Of a DNA stretch of 64,000 nt, positions 26,947-36,040 are shown piece by piece (within the stretch, counting starts at the first letter, position 1; every line of letters begins with the position of its first letter). The notes beneath the pieces were generated by a model, which saw only the letters and a list, made by a program, of their open reading frames with translations, made no database searches and was not told the origin of the DNA. Origin of the DNA: a bacterium. Its GTDB lineage: Bacteria > Pseudomonadota > Alphaproteobacteria > Micavibrionales > UBA2020. A program made the translations under genes and the position numbers. Location: assembly GCA_029945425.1 (NCBI GenBank), contig JAQSDV010000004.1, forward strand, positions 248,001 to 312,000. The letters are read 5' to 3'.

Positions 26947-27774
26947 TTATTTCCCCGCAAAGAAAAGCTGGGTGAGGAAGTAGTTGGTGATGAGGATCAG
27001 GATGGAAGAAGACACAACCGCCGTCGTCACCGCCGCGCCCACGCCCTGCGCGCCGCGCTGCGAGTTATAACCGTTATAACAGCCCATCAGCGTCACGATG
27101 AAGCCGAATGCGGATGCCTTCCACAAGCCGGACACCACGTCGTCATAGGTCAGGTATTCCCATGTCTTGTGCAGGTAATTTTCAGGCGCGAAGCCGAGCT
27201 TGTACACGCCGACCAGATACCCGCCGAACACGCCGATGACATCGGCGATCAGGACGAGGATCGGCAGCATCACCGTGCCCGCGATCAGGCGGGGTGCCAC
27301 CAGGTATTTGAAGGGGTTGGTCGACAGCGTCGTCAGCGCATCGATCTGTTCGGTCACGCGCATGGTGCCCAGTTCCGCCGCAATCGACGCACCGATGCGC
27401 CCCGCAACCATCAGGCCGGCGAGCACGGGCGCGAGTTCACGCGTGACGGACAGGACGACGACAGTCGCAACAGCGCCCTCGGCGGAGAAGCGGGAGAAAC
27501 CGGTATAGCTTTGCAGCGCGAGAACCATGCCGGTGAACAGCGCGGTCATGCCGACAACGGGCAGCGAGTAATAGCCGATATCAATCAACTGCCGCAGTAG
27601 CAGGCGCGGATAAAAGGGCGGCGTGAAGCAGTGATAAATCGCCTGCGCGGTGAAGCGCGACAAACGCCCGGCGGAGGCGAAGAAATCCAGTACTGTCGCG
27701 CCAAGCCCCTGCAGGCTGTCGAGGGGCGACCAGCCGCGTTTTGTTTCTGCCGTTTTTTCTTCTGCAATGCTCAT
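26947..27774 (-). CDS. mlaE: MlaE-family ABC transporter permease
   Basis: Inner-membrane permease partner of MlaF. Family blocks are YHCFTPPFYPRLLLRQLIDIG, VGMTALFTGMVLALQSY, VVLSVTRELAPVLAGLMVAGRIGASIAAELGTM, and CYNGYNSQRGAQGVGAAVTTAVV. The track start at 27783 is GTG and overlaps alr; ATG 27774 gives 275 residues and sits one base after the alr stop, so I use it. The N-terminus has a short cytoplasmic extension. Confidence 0.93.
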   Translation of the reverse strand: MSIAEEKTAETKRGWSPLDSLQGLGATVLDFFASAGRLSRFTAQAIYHCFTPPFYPRLLLRQLIDIGYYSLPVVGMTALFTGMVLALQSYTGFSRFSAEGAVATVVVLSVTRELAPVLAGLMVAGRIGASIAAELGTMRVTEQIDALTTLSTNPFKYLVAPRLIAGTVMLPILVLIADVIGVFGGYLVGVYKLGFAPENYLHKTWEYLTYDDVVSGLWKASAFGFIVTLMGCYNGYNSQRGAQGVGAAVTTAVVSSSILILITNYFLTQLFFAGK

Positions 27775-27775
27775 A

Positions 27776-28885
27776 TCAGACACCCGTGTAATGCCGCCGG
27801 TAACGCCGCCCCAGCGACGTCAGGATTTCGTAGCCGATTGTCCCCGCCTGCGCCGCGACTTCATCGACCAGTTGATGCTGGCCGATGATTTCCGCCCAGT
27901 CGCCCTGTTCGGGCTGGGCCTTCAGCGCAGTGGTATCGACGATGATGCTGTCCATCGACACGCGGCCGATGACGGGGCATTTTTCGCCGTTGATGACGAC
28001 CATGCCGCGCCCTGTCAGGCTGCGGAGGTAACCATCAGCATATCCTACTGAAATTGTGGCGCAATGTGCAGGGGCAGACGCCGAATAACTGGCACCGTAA
28101 CCAACGGGCGATGATATGTCAATAAACCGCGTCTGGACGATGCGCGCCTTCAGCGTGACCGTGCCCTCCATCGGGTTGATGCCGCTGGAGGGATTAATTC
28201 CATAAAGTCCGCAGCCGGGGCGCGCGAGGTCGAAATGATAGTCGTCCCCCAGCAAAATCCCCGCCGAATTGGCAAAACTGAGGCGCACGGGCAGCTGCAA
28301 CGCGGATGTGAGCGCTTTGAACGCCGCCAGCTGCTGCGCGTTCATCGGGTGGCCGGGTTCATCGCCACAAGACAAATGACTCATGACATAGCGCAGGTCG
28401 ACGGGCTGTAGCATCTCCCGCGTCAGCGTGCCCGCATCCTTCGCCGACAGGCCGAGGCGGTTCATGCCGGTATCGATATGAAGTATCGCGGGCTGGCGCT
28501 TGCCGGAGGTCGTGGAGAATGCCGACCAGTACGCGAGATCCTGCAGCGAATTGAGGACAGGCACGAAACCGTTTTCAGCAAAATCTTTTGCATCGGCACC
28601 ATACGGGCCGTTGAGGACATAGATAATCGCGTCTTTCGGCAGCACGGCGCGGATGGCGATGGCTTCGTCGAAATGGGCGACGAAGAAATGGCGGCATTCC
28701 TGATCGAAAATCGCGCGCGCGACCTGTGGCGCGCCCAGACCATAGGCATCCGCCTTCACAACCGCCGCGCAATCGGCGCCCGTCTTCAGCATCTTGCGGA
28801 AGGCCAAGTAATTGCGCGCCACTTTATCGAGATGGATTTCTAGTACGGATGCCGCACCGCTATAATCACTCTGTTTCTTCGACAC
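27776..28885 (-). CDS. alr: alanine racemase
   Basis: PLP enzyme that makes D-alanine for peptidoglycan. The PLP lysine is in AAVVKADAYGLGAPQVARAI, the family sequence HIDTGMNRLGL is present, and the C-terminal PVIGRVSMDSIIVD region carries the dimer/active-site loop. The start is uncertain: the longest frame begins at TTG 28897; GTG 28885 is in frame 12 bases later, and both overlap the 3' end of dnaB. Neither has a strong ribosome site, so translation may depend on dnaB. Confidence 0.93.
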   Translation of the reverse strand: MSKKQSDYSGAASVLEIHLDKVARNYLAFRKMLKTGADCAAVVKADAYGLGAPQVARAIFDQECRHFFVAHFDEAIAIRAVLPKDAIIYVLNGPYGADAKDFAENGFVPVLNSLQDLAYWSAFSTTSGKRQPAILHIDTGMNRLGLSAKDAGTLTREMLQPVDLRYVMSHLSCGDEPGHPMNAQQLAAFKALTSALQLPVRLSFANSAGILLGDDYHFDLARPGCGLYGINPSSGINPMEGTVTLKARIVQTRFIDISSPVGYGASYSASAPAHCATISVGYADGYLRSLTGRGMVVINGEKCPVIGRVSMDSIIVDTTALKAQPEQGDWAEIIGQHQLVDEVAAQAGTIGYEILTSLGRRYRRHYTGV

Positions 28886-30368
28886 GGTAGTTTTCAAGGT
28901 TGGAGAAGCGCGTGAATTCGCCGTCGAATTTCAGCTTCAGCGTGCCGATCGGGCCGTGACGCTGCTTGGCGATGATGCATTCGGCGACGTTGTGGTTTTC
29001 TTCCAATCGCGCCTGCCATGCCGCGTAATCTTCGCGGAATTTTTCTTCGGACTGGTTCTGGCCGCGTTTCGGTTCTTCGCGGGAAAGGTAATATTCCTCG
29101 CGATAGACGAACATGACGACGTCGGCGTCCTGCTCGATCGATCCGGATTCACGCAAATCCGACAGCTGCGGGCGTTTGTTTTCGCGGTTTTCAACGGCGC
29201 GCGACAACTGCGACAGCGCCAGCACGGGCACTTCCAGTTCTTTCGCCAGCGCCTTCAATCCGCGCGTGATCTCGGAAATTTCCAGCACGCGGTTTTCCTG
29301 ACCGCCCTTGCCGGAGCCGGATACCAGCTGCAAATAATCGATTACGATCATGCCCAGTTTATGCTGGCGCTGCAGGCGGCGGGAACGGGTGCGGATCGCG
29401 CCGATGGTAAGCGCGGGCGTATCATCGATGAACAGCGGCGACGCAGACAATTCCTGGCTGGCATTCACGAAGCTGTGGAAATCGGTGTCCTTCACTTCGC
29501 CACGGCGGATTTTGTCGGAGGGGACGGAGGATATGTCGGCAAGAATACGCGTGGCCAGCTGTTCTGCGGACATCTCGAGAGAATAAAACGCGACAACCGC
29601 GCCTTCCTTCCCGCCGCTTTGCAAATGCGCGCGGGCGGCGTTGAAGGCCATGTTGGTCGCAAGCGCGGTCTTGCCCATCGAGGGGCGGCCGGCGAGGATG
29701 ATGAGGTCGGAGCGTTGCAGCCCGCCCATTTTTTTGTCGATGTCGATCAATCCGGTCGTGATGCCGGTGATGAGGCCTTCGCGCTGATAGGCCAGTTGCG
29801 CCTGCTGGATCGCTTTGGTCAGCGCGGTCGAAAACGCAACTGCGCCGCCCTTGAAATCACCGGCGGTCGCGAGTTCAAACAAACGCTTTTCGGTCTGTTC
29901 GATCTGCTGCGATGCGGTTTGTTCGACCGTGTGTTCATACGCCTCGTTCACCACGTCTTCGCCCAGCGTCACCAGCGCGCGGCGCAGGTGGAGTTCGTAG
30001 ACGGTGCGGCCGTAATCCTCGACGTTGACGACGGAGATGATATGCGACGCAAGGTCGGCCAGATACTGCCCGCCGCCGACCTGCGACAAATCCTGGTCTT
30101 TTTCGAAGTAGTTTTTCAGCGTGATCGGGCTGGCATCCTGACCGCGTTCGATAAAGGTCGAAATCGCCTGAAAGATGCGGCCATGGACGGGGTTGTAGAA
30201 ATGCTCCAGCCGCAGGAATTCGGATACTTTTTCCAGCGACTTGTTGTTGACCAGCAGCGCGCCCAGCAAAGCCTGCTCGACTTCCTCGTTATGCGGCATA
30301 ACGCGGAATTCCGCGTCGGTGGCGCGGGATTTGGTGATGTCGGAGAGTTTTACGGCGTCGGCTGTCAT
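28866..30368 (-). CDS. dnaB: replicative DNA helicase DnaB
   Basis: Hexameric helicase of the replication fork. The N-terminal domain starts with MPHNEEVEQALLGALLVNN; the RecA-like domain has Walker A LAGRPSMGKTALATNMA, Walker B GMIVIDYLQLVSG, and DLRESGSIEQDADVVMF. The real start is ATG 30368 (500 aa). The track start at 30515 adds 49 residues antisense to msrC with no DnaB character. It is the first gene of the minus-strand group that includes alr, mlaE, mlaF and mrcA. Confidence 0.97.
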   Translation of the reverse strand: MTADAVKLSDITKSRATDAEFRVMPHNEEVEQALLGALLVNNKSLEKVSEFLRLEHFYNPVHGRIFQAISTFIERGQDASPITLKNYFEKDQDLSQVGGGQYLADLASHIISVVNVEDYGRTVYELHLRRALVTLGEDVVNEAYEHTVEQTASQQIEQTEKRLFELATAGDFKGGAVAFSTALTKAIQQAQLAYQREGLITGITTGLIDIDKKMGGLQRSDLIILAGRPSMGKTALATNMAFNAARAHLQSGGKEGAVVAFYSLEMSAEQLATRILADISSVPSDKIRRGEVKDTDFHSFVNASQELSASPLFIDDTPALTIGAIRTRSRRLQRQHKLGMIVIDYLQLVSGSGKGGQENRVLEISEITRGLKALAKELEVPVLALSQLSRAVENRENKRPQLSDLRESGSIEQDADVVMFVYREEYYLSREEPKRGQNQSEEKFREDYAAWQARLEENHNVAECIIAKQRHGPIGTLKLKFDGEFTRFSNLENYRVEETE

Positions 30369-30477
30369 GGTGTAAAAAATAGCAGAATGGCGGCGGCGGT
30401 GACATGATTCTCTGCCGCTTTTCGCGTAAAAATTTGTGTTAGAATTACTGAAATGAAATAAGGTTTCGAGGGGCAAA

Positions 30478-30966
30478 ATGGCCGAGACACTCCACATTCC
30501 CGAAGACGCTGACAAGGCTGGAATTTACCGCGACATCCTGCCGCAGCTGGAGGCCGTGATGGGGGCGACAACCGACATCATAGCCAATATGGCGAATGTG
30601 GCGGCGGTCCTGAAAGCCGCATTTGGTTTCCACTGGGTCGGTTTTTACCGCAGCCTGAAACCCGAAGTGTTAACACTCGGGCCGTTTCAGGGGCCGCTGG
30701 CCTGCGTCGATATCCCGTTTTCAAAGGGCGTCTGCGGCAAGGCTGCCCGCGACCGCGCGACGGTGATCGTGGCCGATGTCGACGCCTTCCCCGGCCATAT
30801 CGCCTGCAGCAGCCTGTCGAAATCCGAAATCGTCGTGCCGGGCGTGGTCGACGGGCAGACGGTTTTTGTTCTGGATGTGGACAGCGACAAACTGGCCGGT
30901 TTCGACGCGGTCGACCAGCTGTGGCTGGAAAAGATTGTGGCGGCGTTGATCAGGGCGAGCGCATAA
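30478..30966 (+). CDS. msrC: free methionine-(R)-sulfoxide reductase (GAF type)
   Basis: Reduces free Met-R-sulfoxide. The 162-residue GAF-domain protein carries the three family cysteines at 76, 86 and 110 (PLACVDIP, GVCGKAA, GHIACSS). Their spacing of 10 and 24 equals the Cys84/94/118 spacing of E. coli fRMsr. The downstream SKSEIVVPG is also typical. The gene is divergent from dnaB and ends at a bidirectional terminator shared with rplI. Confidence 0.92.
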   Translation: MAETLHIPEDADKAGIYRDILPQLEAVMGATTDIIANMANVAAVLKAAFGFHWVGFYRSLKPEVLTLGPFQGPLACVDIPFSKGVCGKAARDRATVIVADVDAFPGHIACSSLSKSEIVVPGVVDGQTVFVLDVDSDKLAGFDAVDQLWLEKIVAALIRASA

Positions 30967-31003
30967 AAAAACCCGCCGGTTTTGCAACGCGGCGGGCTTC
31001 TTT
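30965..31003. terminator. bidirectional terminator between msrC and rplI
   Basis: CCCGCCG (30972-30978) - 11 bases - CGGCGGG (30990-30996), preceded by a run of A and followed by CTTCTTT. It serves both converging genes. Confidence 0.8.
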
Positions 31004-31019
31004 AAAGATTTGGCAGCGA

Positions 31020-31643
31020 TTAAGCGGCAGCTTCTTCTTGCTGTTCGCCAGCTTCGGCTTCAGCAGCGGCAGCAGCTGCAGCGGCTTTTTCCTGGGCTTC
31101 GATCGCCTTGATCGCGCGGGCAGACAGGCTGTCTTCGCGGTCGTTGTCGGCTTTCTGGATGAGTGCTTCGCCGCGCTCTTCCTGAATTTTCGCTTCTTCT
31201 TTCGAACGGGCGATGTTGATGATCACTTCGACCGTCACTTCAGGGTGCAGCGTGACCTTCACCGGGTACAGGCCGAGCAGTTTATATGCGCGTTCCATAC
31301 GGACCTGGTTACGGTCGATTTTGAAGCCTTCTTCGGCAACAGCTTCCGCGATGTCGCGGCCGGTGACCGAACCATAGAGCTGGCCGGCTTCGGAAGCCTG
31401 GCGGATGATCGCGGCGTGGATGCCGTTGACCTTCTTGCCCAGCTTTTCCGCTTCGTCGCGGCGTTTCAGGTTGTCGGCTTCCAGCGTTTTCTTCTGGCCT
31501 TCGAACAGGGCGACGTTCGCCTTGGTCGCGCGGAGCGCTTTGCTCTGCGGCAGAAGGAAGTTGCGGGCATAACCGGGTTTCACGTTGACGACTTCGCCCA
31601 TTTGGCCAAGGCTCTCGACGCGTTCCAGCAGGATTACTTGCAT
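31020..31643 (-). CDS. rplI: 50S ribosomal protein L9 with C-terminal extension
   Basis: Binds 23S rRNA near the L1 stalk. The N-terminal signature is QVILLERVESLGQMGEVVNVKPGYARNFLLP. It has 207 residues against about 150 for E. coli L9. The extra C-terminus is Ala/Glu-rich (EAGEQQEEAAA), as in many alphaproteobacteria. ATG 31643 has AAGGAG 8 bases upstream; the track start at 31649 is TTG. It is the last gene of the rpsF-rpsR-rplI operon. Confidence 0.97.
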   Translation of the reverse strand: MQVILLERVESLGQMGEVVNVKPGYARNFLLPQSKALRATKANVALFEGQKKTLEADNLKRRDEAEKLGKKVNGIHAAIIRQASEAGQLYGSVTGRDIAEAVAEEGFKIDRNQVRMERAYKLLGLYPVKVTLHPEVTVEVIINIARSKEEAKIQEERGEALIQKADNDREDSLSARAIKAIEAQEKAAAAAAAAEAEAGEQQEEAAA

Positions 31644-31656
31644 GTTCAATTACTCC

Positions 31657-31950
31657 TTAGTTCGCGACGTAGGGCATCAGCGCAAGGAAACGGGCGCGCT
31701 TGATCTCGCGGGCCAGTTTACGCTGCGCTTTTTGCGACACGGCGGTGATACGGGACGGGACGATCTTGCCGCGCTCGGAAATATAACGACCGAGCATCTT
31801 GGGATCTTTGTAGTCGATCGCGGGCGCGTTCTTGCCCGAGAAGGGGCAGGATTTGCGACGGCGGAAGAACGGACGGCGTGCGCCACCGGCGCCGCCTTTG
31901 CGGTCGCCTTCGGGTTTACGGTCGCCGAAAGATTTTTTTTCAAAAGCCAT
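31657..31950 (-). CDS. rpsR: 30S ribosomal protein S18
   Basis: Binds the 30S platform together with S6. It has 97 residues, with [37 protein letters not shown] and [18 protein letters not shown]. The N-terminus is extended by a Lys/Gly/Arg-rich segment. Its ATG overlaps the rpsF stop by one base, so translation is coupled. Confidence 0.97.
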   Translation of the reverse strand: MAFEKKSFGDRKPEGDRKGGAGGARRPFFRRRKSCPFSGKNAPAIDYKDPKMLGRYISERGKIVPSRITAVSQKAQRKLAREIKRARFLALMPYVAN

Positions 31951-32462
31951 TATTCAGCTCCTTCTTTGGAAGATTCGTTTGCTGCGGGGGCTGCTGCATC
32001 GCGGTTGTCGCGACGGTAGCCTTTATCGCCGCCAAAGCCGGGCTTGTCGCCGCGATAGCCGCCGCGATCACCGCCACGGAAACCGCCGCCTTCGCGACCT
32101 TCACGGTCGCCGCCACGGAAACCGCCTTCTTCGCCTTCATCAGACGACTTCAGAACGGCCGAGGGGCCTTCGGGCAGTTTTTCGATGCGCACGGTCATGT
32201 GGCGCAGAACGTCTTCGTTCAGGCCGATGTTGCGTTCCATTTCGACGATCGCGGTTGCGGGGCCGTCGATGTGCAGCAGCGTGTAGTGCCCTTTGCGGTT
32301 TTTCTTGATTTTGTAAGCGAGGTTGCGAAGACCCCAGCTTTCGGTGCGTTTAACTTCGGCGCCGTTGTCGGTGGCAATCTTGGCGAAGTTCTTGGCGAGG
32401 TCTTCCGCAGCTTTTGCGGAAATGTCCTGCCGCGCGATAAACACGGTTTCGTATAAAGCCAT
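31950..32462 (-). CDS. rpsF: 30S ribosomal protein S6 with RGG-rich tail
   Basis: First gene of the rpsF-rpsR-rplI operon. The S6 core is clear: [41 protein letters not shown] and [20 protein letters not shown] 32462 (170 aa) is preceded by AAGGGA; the track start at 32609 is too long. The C-terminal third is unusual: repeated [22 protein letters not shown] and YRRDN units make an Arg/Gly/Asp-rich, probably disordered tail. Upstream, a CCTGA-AGGT-TCAGG hairpin flanked by GCTG/CAGC may be a leader element. Confidence 0.96.
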   Translation of the reverse strand: MALYETVFIARQDISAKAAEDLAKNFAKIATDNGAEVKRTESWGLRNLAYKIKKNRKGHYTLLHIDGPATAIVEMERNIGLNEDVLRHMTVRIEKLPEGPSAVLKSSDEGEEGGFRGGDREGREGGGFRGGDRGGYRGDKPGFGGDKGYRRDNRDAAAPAANESSKEGAE

Positions 32463-32723
32463 TGATGTTTCCCTTGGGTTTAGCCGGACTGCCGCTGTTT
32501 CACCTGAACCTTCAGGCGCCAGCCGCACAGACCATAGCTGCCTGGGATTATTCCCCGACAGCGGGTTTCGTACCGCGTGGTTATAGATGGATTCCCGTAA
32601 GAAACACAAGAATTATCCCGCAAACCTTGGGAAAAACTTGGGTTTTTGAAAGGAAAGGCTTGTTTCGATTGCCATAATATAATAATATTCCCTACCGCAC
32701 CAAGGGAATAGGAGGGATTCTGC

Positions 32724-33173
32724 ATGATGAAGGACGATATGGATTTCCGCTTCCGTGGCGCCGGCAACTATGCCGATGTGTTCAATAACGCCTTCTGGCT
32801 GGACGAAAATCAGGAATACCACCGCGATGGCGCCGCAGCCATTAAATATGCCGAGGGCGGCGAGGTCTGGATGCAGCACGGCAAGCCCCACCGCGACGGA
32901 GACGAACCCGCCGTCACAGATGCAGAGGGAAGCAAGGGCTGGTACAAGGACGGCCAGTTCCACCGCCTCGGCAAGCCCGCCGTCATGAATTCCGATGGAA
33001 CGACCGAATACTGGATCGAAGGCAAGCAATTGAACCCCCGCGAGATCGAGGACCACCTGCGCCGTTATAAAAGCGACGAAGACATCCAGCGCGGTTTCGC
33101 GGTCGCCGAAGCCCTGCGCCATTCCCCGCATCCGAAAGTGACCGCGCCGAAGACGGCCTCTTTTTCAAGATAA
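32724..33173 (+). CDS. small repeat protein with HRxGxPAV units
   Basis: A 149-residue protein with short repeats of the type W..DG..HR.G.PAV: EYHRDGAAAIKY, WMQHGKPHRDGDEPAV, WYKDGQFHRLGKPAVM, and TTEYWIEGKQLN. These resemble MORN-like or phage/host 'HRxxGPA' repeat units. The C-terminal part is helical and basic. GGAGGG lies upstream of ATG 32724, and an ATTCCCT...AGGGAAT inverted repeat lies just before it, around 32.69-32.71 kb. No signal peptide; function unknown. Confidence 0.75.
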   Translation: MMKDDMDFRFRGAGNYADVFNNAFWLDENQEYHRDGAAAIKYAEGGEVWMQHGKPHRDGDEPAVTDAEGSKGWYKDGQFHRLGKPAVMNSDGTTEYWIEGKQLNPREIEDHLRRYKSDEDIQRGFAVAEALRHSPHPKVTAPKTASFSR

Positions 33174-33205
33174 TCAGGCCGTTATTCTTTTTCCCATATA
33201 AAAAA

Positions 33206-33233
33206 TTGACATATTGTCGCTGCGTGCTAAGAC
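33206..33233 (+). promoter_or_regulatory. putative promoter of the 33299 gene
   Basis: TTGACA (33206-33211) - 16 bases - TAAGAC (33228-33233). The -35 is a perfect match. Transcription would begin about 60 bases before the ATG at 33299. Confidence 0.45.
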
Positions 33234-33298
33234 TGCACCCGCTGGCCCAAGCCCGCATTTTTAAAACAACAACAATTTGAAACCCGAGGAATGTGCAC

Positions 33299-33634
33299 AT
33301 GACCACCGAAACCACCCCCGCCGCCGCTGCGCCCGATGAAAGCAAAAAACCCGCGCTGTTCGAAATTTTCCGCGCCGCTGTCTGGGGCGAACTGATCCCC
33401 GGCGGCCGTCAGGAAGTGCAGAACGCGATCGACGACGGCAAGAAACAAGGCGTCACCGATCAGGATCTGGAATGGCTGGGCGGCCTCGACGGTAAATCCT
33501 TCCGCGCCTATTTCGGCGAAAAAGCGATCAGCCGCGACCTCGAAAACGCGATGAAGGCGACCGATGCAATGACGGAAGCGTTCCATTACACGCCCGCATT
33601 CAAGTCGGCAGGCTTCTACGGCCCGAAAGCGTAA
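33299..33634 (+). CDS. hypothetical protein
   Basis: A 111-residue soluble protein, not recognised. The N-terminus is Thr/Ala/Pro-rich, followed by a helical domain (FEIFRAAVWGELIPGGRQEV, WLGGLDGKSFRAYFGEKAI) and a C-terminus ending FKSAGFYGPKA. ATG 33299 has GAGGA about 8 bases upstream; the track start at 33293 is GTG. It has its own promoter-like region and a strong terminator, so it is a single-gene unit. Confidence 0.75.
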   Translation: MTTETTPAAAAPDESKKPALFEIFRAAVWGELIPGGRQEVQNAIDDGKKQGVTDQDLEWLGGLDGKSFRAYFGEKAISRDLENAMKATDAMTEAFHYTPAFKSAGFYGPKA

Positions 33635-33651
33635 CCGCTTTTCTGCCCCGC

Positions 33652-33687
33652 AAAAAAAGCCCTCCGGCGACGGGGGGCTTTTTTTAT
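33652..33687 (+). terminator. rho-independent terminator
   Basis: GCCCTCC - GGCGAC - GGGGGGC stem-loop with A7 before it and T7 after it, 18 bases past the stop of the 33299 gene. Confidence 0.88.
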
Positions 33688-33725
33688 TGGCCCATCAAGG
33701 TGATGCGTATTTATGATAAATCTAG

Positions 33726-33754
33726 TTGCGTTTTTAGCAATTTTGTGCTAGGCT
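33726..33754 (+). promoter_or_regulatory. putative fabD promoter
   Basis: TTGCGT (33726-33731) - 17 bases - TAGGCT (33749-33754), about 120 bases upstream of fabD and directly after the preceding terminator. Confidence 0.4.
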
Positions 33755-33872
33755 GATGGATGATAAACGGTTATTGAACATTGTGAACAAGATACCAAAA
33801 ACCCCGAGGGCTTGAACACACCCTGAAACCCGTCTATTGAGGGGGACAATCAAAATTCAGGAGCCAAGGCGC

Positions 33873-34814
33873 ATGAAAGCATTCGTATTTCCGGGACAGG
33901 GCAGCCAGACGGTCGGCATGGGCAAGGATCTGGCCGATGCATTCGCGCCCGCCCGCGAAGTATTTCAGGAAGTCGATGATGCGCTGGGCCAGAAACTGTC
34001 CAAGCTGATTTTCGAAGGCCCCGACACCGAATTGAATTTGACCGAAAACACGCAGCCCGCGCTGCTGGCTGTTTCGATGGCGGTCGTGCGCGTGCTGGAA
34101 CAGGCGAAACCCGGGTTGATCACCCCTGCCCGCTGCAAATTCGTGGCGGGGCATTCGCTGGGCGAATATTCCGCCCTCACCGCTGCCGGCACATTCTCCC
34201 TCGCCGATGCCGCGCGCCTGTTGAAAATCCGTGGTCAGGCGATGCAGAAGGCCGTGCCCGTGGGCGTCGGCGCAATGGCGGCGATCCTTGGCCTTGAACT
34301 GCCCGATGTGGCGGCGATCGTGAAGGAAGCCTCCGGCGCCGAAATCGTTTCCGCGGCGAATGACAATTCGTTCGGTCAGGTCGTGGTCAGCGGCCACAAG
34401 GCCGCCGTTGAAAAGGCCGTGGCGCTTGCAACCGCCAAGGGCGCGAAACGCGCGATCATCCTGCCCGTCTCCGCGCCGTTCCATTGCGCGCTGATGCAGC
34501 CCGCAGCCGACACAATGAATTCCGCACTCGCCGAAGTGCATATGAACGCGCCATCCGTGCCGCTGGTCGCCAATGTGATTGCAGAACAGGTGACCGACCC
34601 TGCGCGCATCCGTCAATTATTGGTGGAGCAAGTGACCGGCATGGTGCGCTGGCGCGAGAGCGTGATGTACATGAAAACCCAAGGCGTGACCGAGCTGATC
34701 GAGCTGGGCGCAGGCAAAGTCCTGAACGGGTTGACCAAGCGTATCGATGCCGAGCTGACAGGCCGCGCGGTGAACGCGCCGAAGGATATCGAAGAATTCG
34801 CGGCAACCCTGTAA
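33873..34814 (+). CDS. fabD: malonyl-CoA:ACP transacylase
   Basis: Loads malonate onto acyl carrier protein for fatty-acid elongation. The 313-residue protein has FVFPGQGSQTVGMG at the N-terminus and the active-site Ser95 in VAGHSLGEYSAL; the oxyanion-side segment QPALLAVSMAVVRVL is typical. AGGAG precedes ATG 33873; the track start at 33837 adds 12 residues without support. It opens the fabD-fabG-acpP-fabF cluster. Confidence 0.96.
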   Translation: MKAFVFPGQGSQTVGMGKDLADAFAPAREVFQEVDDALGQKLSKLIFEGPDTELNLTENTQPALLAVSMAVVRVLEQAKPGLITPARCKFVAGHSLGEYSALTAAGTFSLADAARLLKIRGQAMQKAVPVGVGAMAAILGLELPDVAAIVKEASGAEIVSAANDNSFGQVVVSGHKAAVEKAVALATAKGAKRAIILPVSAPFHCALMQPAADTMNSALAEVHMNAPSVPLVANVIAEQVTDPARIRQLLVEQVTGMVRWRESVMYMKTQGVTELIELGAGKVLNGLTKRIDAELTGRAVNAPKDIEEFAATL

Positions 34815-34815
34815 T

Positions 34816-35256
34816 ATGTGGATCGCCTTCGCCGTTTCCGCATCGGTCCTGTGGGGCTTGAGCTATACCATCACCGAACACCTGATGAAAAAGGTGTCGA
34901 TCCCGGGCGTGATGCTGGCTGGCGCGGTCGGCAGTTTGATGATCGCCTCCACCGCAGCACTCGTCGCGGGCACGTTCCAGAAAGACATCCAGACGCTGAA
35001 AAACGACGCGCCCACATCGTGGCTGCTGGCGGGCAATATCCTGATTTACGTCGCGGCCAATACGCTGATCCTGATGGCGACGAAATCGAAAAACGCGACC
35101 ATGGCGGCGATGATCGAAATCAGCTATCCGCTGTTTACCGCGCTGTTCGCCTATATGATCTTCAAGCAGACGCAGTTCAATGCTGGCACGCTGGTCGGTG
35201 CCACAATGGTGCTGGCGGGCGTGTGCTGCATCTATTACTTTGGTAAAAACATCTAA
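34816..35256 (+). CDS. EamA/DMT-type membrane protein (half-size)
   Basis: A 146-residue integral membrane protein with about four or five hydrophobic helices and the EamA signature near the end (MIEISYPLFTALFAYMIFK, LVGATMVLAGVCCIYYF). Full-length drug/metabolite transporters have two such units and about 300 residues; this is a single unit, so a dimer is likely. The ATG lies one base after the fabD stop, so it is probably co-transcribed with fabD. Substrate unknown. Confidence 0.75.
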   Translation: MWIAFAVSASVLWGLSYTITEHLMKKVSIPGVMLAGAVGSLMIASTAALVAGTFQKDIQTLKNDAPTSWLLAGNILIYVAANTLILMATKSKNATMAAMIEISYPLFTALFAYMIFKQTQFNAGTLVGATMVLAGVCCIYYFGKNI

Positions 35257-35278
35257 ACGTAAAACGGGAGAATCCATC

Positions 35279-36016
35279 ATGTTCAGTCTTGCAGGCAAAA
35301 AAGCCCTCGTCACCGGCGCATCGGGCGGCATCGGCGGCGCCATCGCCAAAGCCCTGCGCGCGCAAGGCGCGGAAGTGGGTTTGAGCGGACGCAACGTGGA
35401 GGCCCTCAATAAACTGGCCGCCGAAATCGGCGCGGGTTGCCATGTGCTGCCGGGCGACCTCAACACGGCGGAAGCAACCGACGCGCTGATCAAATCAGCC
35501 GAAGAAAAAATGGGACAGGTCGATATCCTTGTCAACAATGCGGGCCTGACCAAGGACGGCCTGTTCATGCGCATGAAGGATGAAGACTGGCAGGTGGTGC
35601 AGGACGTGAACCTGACCGCCCCCTTCCGCCTGATCCGCGCCGCGATCAAGGGCATGATGAAACGCCGCGCGGGCCGCATCATCAACATCACATCGGTCGT
35701 CGGCGTGACCGGCAACCCCGGACAGGCGAATTACTGCGCGTCCAAGGCCGGCATGATCGGCATGAGCAAATCGATGGCGGCCGAAGTCGCCAGCCGCGGC
35801 ATCACCGTCAACTGCATCGCCCCCGGTTTCATCGCCACGGCCATGACCGAGGCGCTGAACGAAGACCAGAAATCGAAAATCAACGCCACCATCCCCGCAG
35901 GATCGATGGGTACATCCGAAGACATCGCGGCATCCGTCGTCTATCTCGCGTCTGACGAAGCAAAATACGTGACGGGACAGACGCTGCATGTGAATGGCGG
36001 GATGGCGATGATTTGA
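35279..36016 (+). CDS. fabG: 3-oxoacyl-[ACP] reductase
   Basis: NADPH-dependent reductase of fatty-acid synthesis, a short-chain dehydrogenase. The 245-residue protein has the cofactor motif VTGASGGIGGAIAKAL, NNAG, catalytic Ser in INITSVVGVTG, and Y-x3-K in NYCASKAGMIGMS, with the C-terminal GQTLHVNGGMAMI. ATG 35279 is preceded by GGGAG; the track start at 35180 lies inside the previous gene. Confidence 0.96.
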   Translation: MFSLAGKKALVTGASGGIGGAIAKALRAQGAEVGLSGRNVEALNKLAAEIGAGCHVLPGDLNTAEATDALIKSAEEKMGQVDILVNNAGLTKDGLFMRMKDEDWQVVQDVNLTAPFRLIRAAIKGMMKRRAGRIINITSVVGVTGNPGQANYCASKAGMIGMSKSMAAEVASRGITVNCIAPGFIATAMTEALNEDQKSKINATIPAGSMGTSEDIAASVVYLASDEAKYVTGQTLHVNGGMAMI

Positions 36017-36040
36017 TGGGTTAACCAAGTTAGACGCTAA

